From positions 87,787 to 151,786 of the forward strand of contig NZ_QOKW01000016.1 in the NCBI RefSeq assembly GCF_008365375.1: a DNA stretch of 64,000 nucleotides, read 5' to 3'. Of the stretch, positions 62,301-64,000 are shown one piece after another. Source of the stretch: Roseomonas genomospecies 6. GTDB taxonomy: Bacteria > Pseudomonadota > Alphaproteobacteria > Azospirillales > Azospirillaceae. The notes beneath the pieces were generated by a model, which saw only the letters and a list, made by a program, of their open reading frames with translations, had not been told where the DNA came from and made no database searches. Numbering within the stretch: position 1 is the first letter of the stretch; every line of letters starts with the position of its first letter. The position numbers and the translations under genes were made by a program.

Positions 62301-64000
62301 CCGTGCGGTCGAAGGTGACGGTGCGGACGGCGGAGTCGGCGCTTTCCATCCCGGCGATGACCTGCCGGACGGTGAAGTTGACCGTGCCGCTGAGCCCGGA
62401 CACGTCGACACCGGCGAAGCTGAAGCCGCCCGACGCGTCGGCGGTCGCCGTCGCCAGCAGCGACCCGTTGGCGTACAGCCGCACCGTCGCGTTGGCGTTG
62501 GCGTTGGCGCCGTTGCCATTGATGGTGACGCTGGCCGCCTTGGTGATGCTGTCGGTGCTGCTGTTGCCCGTGTCCGATCCCGCGTCGAGGGTCAGAACGC
62601 TGGTCGGGGCGACCGGGGTGATCGACAGGCTGGCCGTGTCCGTCGCCGCGGAGAAGGCGGACGTCCCGCCGCCGCCGTTGGTCGCCGCCTTGGACCCCGC
62701 GGTGCCGGTGGTCTGGTCCCAGGCGCGGAAGGTGATCGCCGTGCCCAGGATGCCCGCGTTGGAGCCGGTCGGCTGGTAATAGAGCCGGTCCGTCGTGCGC
62801 AGCAGCAGCGCGCTTCCGCTGTCGTTCACCGTGCCGACCGCGGTCCAGTTGGCGCCGCCGTCGGTGCTGTAGTACCAGGTGCCGCCTTCCGACGTGTCCA
62901 CGCCGACCAGCGCGATGCCGGTGACGGCTCCGCTGTCCACGTCGGAAACGTTGGTGCCGGTGGCCACCAGGGACGACACCGCCACACCGACGAGACCGGC
63001 GGGCCCGGCCGCGGTCTGGGCGACGCTCGGCAGGGTCAGCACGGTGTCGCTCAGCACCGGGGCGTCGTTCACCGCGGTCACGGCGATGCCCGCCGACGCG
63101 CTGGCGGTGCTGAACTGGCCGCCGGTCCCCAAACCGCCGTTCGCGGTGGTGTCGTTGCCCGCCGTCGTCCCCGCCGTCCCGGACGTCTGGTCCCAGGCCT
63201 TGAAGGTGATCCCGCTGGCGACCGACCCGTTGTAGTCGGCGTTCGGGACGAAGCGCACGCGGTCGCTGTTGGCGAGCAGCAGGGCCGTCGTTCCGGAAAC
63301 GCCGGTGATGGCGGTCCAGTTGCCGGCTCCGGTCTTGTACTGCCAGGTGCCGTTGCTGTTGTCGATCGCGGTGATCGCGATGCCCAGCGCGTTGCCGTCG
63401 GCATCGGTGACTGTGCCGGCGGAGGCCAGGATGGCCGCCACGCTGTCGCCGTTGTTGCCGGTGGCGTCCTCGGCGATGCCGGTCAGGCTGCGCGCGTCCG
63501 TGCTCATCACCGGAGCATCGTTGACGCCGGTGATGGTGACGGTCAGGGACTGGCTGTCGCTGAGCGCACCGTCGCTGGCCGTGACGGTGAAGCTCTCCGA
63601 CGTGTTGGACGACAGCGCGTCGACAGCACTGTTCGACGGGACATAGACGTATTTGCCGGTGGCGCTCTCCAGATAAAGCGTGCCGTAGGTCCCGGTCAGC
63701 GACCGGTCGTAGGTGACGCCGTTCAGCGTGAAGCTGGCCGACACACCGTTCGCAATGCCATAGGTCCGGGTGTCGCCATCGGCATCGGTCGAACTGAGGG
63801 TGCCCGTCTGGGGCGTGAGGCTGTCCGACGCGACCGTATCGGTCACGCTGATGCCCGTCGGCGCGGCGAGCGACGGCGCGCTGTTGGCGATCGCCGTGTA
63901 GGCCGAGGTCGCCGTCGGCGTCCCGCCCTTGCCGTCGTTGGCCGTCACCACCACACGCAGGTACTTGTGGGCGTCCGAAGTGGTCAGCGTGTAGCTGGCG
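59395..64000 (-). CDS. Giant Ig-like/VCBS-repeat surface protein (5' end beyond window)
   Basis: About 1,534 C-terminal residues are visible and the frame stays open to the window edge. From the edge inward: YTLTTSDAHKYLRVVVTAND, a VCBS/cadherin-like unit (ESFTVTASDGALSDSQSLTV), two 'calx-like' repeats ending FKAWDQT-GTAG/FRAWDQT-GTAG, and at least five bacterial Ig-like repeats (TPPTVAIATVAGDNVLNAAD type). The last ~380 residues are low-complexity: PPPPPVV, three DAGR(S/V)IT units, a Gly-rich tract (GGGLGGGFGGGVGGGSGLGG) and a Pro/Gln/Gly tract, ending HVPPGSRAA. No RTX repeats or type I C-terminal signal are evident. It is probably a large adhesin whose export depends on the genes that follow. 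Confidence 0.88.
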   Translation of the reverse strand, partial: ASYTLTTSDAHKYLRVVVTANDGKGGTPTATSAYTAIANSAPSLAAPTGISVTDTVASDSLTPQTGTLSSTDADGDTRTYGIANGVSASFTLNGVTYDRSLTGTYGTLYLESATGKYVYVPSNSAVDALSSNTSESFTVTASDGALSDSQSLTVTITGVNDAPVMSTDARSLTGIAEDATGNNGDSVAAILASAGTVTDADGNALGIAITAIDNSNGTWQYKTGAGNWTAITGVSGTTALLLANSDRVRFVPNADYNGSVASGITFKAWDQTSGTAGTTAGNDTTANGGLGTGGQFSTASASAGIAVTAVNDAPVLSDTVLTLPSVAQTAAGPAGLVGVAVSSLVATGTNVSDVDSGAVTGIALVGVDTSEGGTWYYSTDGGANWTAVGTVNDSGSALLLRTTDRLYYQPTGSNAGILGTAITFRAWDQTTGTAGSKAATNGGGGTSAFSAATDTASLSITPVAPTSVLTLDAGSDTGNSSTDSITKAASVTINGNGANANANATVRLYANGSLLATATADASGGFSFAGVDVSGLSGTVNFTVRQVIAGMESADSAVRTVTFDRTAPTIAIATVAGDNVLNAADSAAGQTVSGTATGVEDGQTVTVTLNGKTYSTTVTNNAWSLSIPSADLLALPDGGHYSITADLSDVAGNAAVQATRGVSVDRTPPTVAIATVAGDNVLNAADSAVGQTVSGVTTGVEDGQTVTVTLNGKTYSTTVTNNAWSLSIPSADLLALPDGGSHTVTASLADAAGNATQGTRSVSVDRTPPSVVSVTAPPAQTYLPGDTVSFYVQLSETAIVSGSPVLELAVGGSIRSATYNAAGSTGTLMRFDYVVPVGDRAPQGISVLGLALNGGTVMDAAQGPLLTALKGVGDTSQVRIDTPVPTKPAGTALSGLSDSGASATDRLTNVAKPTLSGTVEPNATVTVMVDGKAVGTAVADSNGFWVHQLQTALTDGTHSITTTATNRFGIVSEPSDALVVVIDTAKPVTPAPSVTSATVAGTAAGARVSGVATPSIGGTTEAGSTVNILVDGRVAGTAVADANGAWTFQFPTALADGTHSVQVQATDTAGNVSDTSAVTTLVIDTTPPAAPTVTLNSTAGSTPVVQGTAEANSLVTVTVNGQTVGTARASATGVWQLALAADLGVGSYAISARATDAVGNTGTAGTTTYTVAPPPPPVVTVAASTGNTTTAVSTSTTAATGTGTTQASGPTLGTAPTLPSLQTSSDAGRVITASSIGSGSSSGSSSTDAGRSITISNIGNSTSSDAGRSITITAIGGAPSSGGTASSSNAVLGGGAGGSGGSGLSNVVSGGGGLGGGFGGGVGGGSGLGGGTGGIGAGLGGTGGVGTAGPGGSALGGAPAGGVSTVGTGTGSPAAGGPAGGTGTGSVTGAPGTASGGAPGGGTGPGPASGGLGGAPGNRFGNQPGTGTTIENAPANRGGQGGPQGPGQGNQGQGQPQGQPPSGDAPAAGDPANAPAGTDGQGQAPGPRADLDGSAPPRPAFSRQVAQIHGASDAQSAALLAALTTHVPPGSRAA
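61780..62312 (-). repeat. Near-identical 230-bp direct repeats inside the adhesin gene
   Basis: Segments 61780-62009 and 62083-62312 are almost identical over about 230 bases at a 303-base (101-codon) spacing, with roughly a dozen differences. They encode successive Ig-like domains sharing GDNVLNAADSA-GQTVSG and NNAWSLSIPSADLLALPDGG. This indicates recent duplication or gene conversion of one domain. Confidence 0.85.

Overview
The window is a GC-rich (roughly 68-70 % by eye) alphaproteobacterial segment. Its best match in gene content and style is Azospirillum or a close Rhodospirillales relative. The reasons are the many two-component and chemotaxis genes, Fur-type sites in the AATG-GA-T-TTCGCA style, a tripartite tricarboxylate transporter (TTT) inside a sugar-acid operon, and a lactate locus with both Dld and LutABC. 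This assignment is inference from style, not a database match. No rRNA, tRNA, phage, insertion sequence or CRISPR array was seen.

Layout, left to right. 1-1.4 kb: a cut-off ICMT-like membrane methyltransferase gene divergent from a TetR regulator, with a palindrome between them. 1.5-5.1 kb, minus strand: a LytS/LytR-type sensor pair, a small unknown protein and an RlpA lipoprotein. 5.5-9.0 kb: an orphan serralysin-type RTX protease, a Lin0512-family protein, a TraB-like membrane protein and a small unknown. 9.1-12.7 kb: exbB-exbD-tonB and a DUF2325 gene, each unit behind a Fur-like box. 12.7-16.1 kb: a chemoreceptor and an unknown protein. 16.2-22.8 kb: two periplasmic solute-binding proteins, a large hybrid kinase (HK-REC-REC-Hpt), a lone receiver and a convergent REC-kinase, resembling a BvgS-type sensor split into separate genes. 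23.1-23.8 kb: a small zinc-ribbon protein coupled to a paralogue of the unknown protein at 4.0-4.4 kb.

23.8-31.2 kb, minus strand: an eight-gene operon (IclR regulator, dgoK, dgoA, TctC, TctB, TctA, SMP-30 lactonase, SDR dehydrogenase) consistent with galactose/galactonate oxidation to 2-keto-3-deoxy-6-phosphogalactonate. The dehydratase is not in the window. 31.2-34.2 kb: IclR-type repeat sites, a heat-shock-type promoter and a ClpB disaggregase. 34.2-35.2 kb: a hairpin-rich intergenic element and CtaG. 35.2-44.1 kb: a lactate module (FadR-family regulator, LctP permease, fused FAD/Fe-S D-lactate dehydrogenase, LutABC) with the same 18-bp candidate operator in two intergenic regions. 44.2-52.9 kb: a truncated haemoglobin, a PstS-like lipoprotein, a GAF-PAS-PAS hybrid kinase, a LOG-family protein, a DUF3750 protein, an MscS-type channel and a small exported protein ending in tandem hairpin repeats.

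53-64 kb, minus strand: the most unusual region. A giant Ig-like/VCBS-repeat surface protein (cut by the right edge) is followed by a TolC-like outer-membrane lipoprotein, a periplasmic adaptor, a GAF-TM-HlyD adaptor and a site-2-protease-like (M50) membrane protein fused to an HlyD-like adaptor. No ABC ATPase is present among the visible genes. I read this as a candidate dedicated export or surface-display system for the adhesin in which an M50-HlyD chimera may take the place, or change the role, of the usual type I inner-membrane part.
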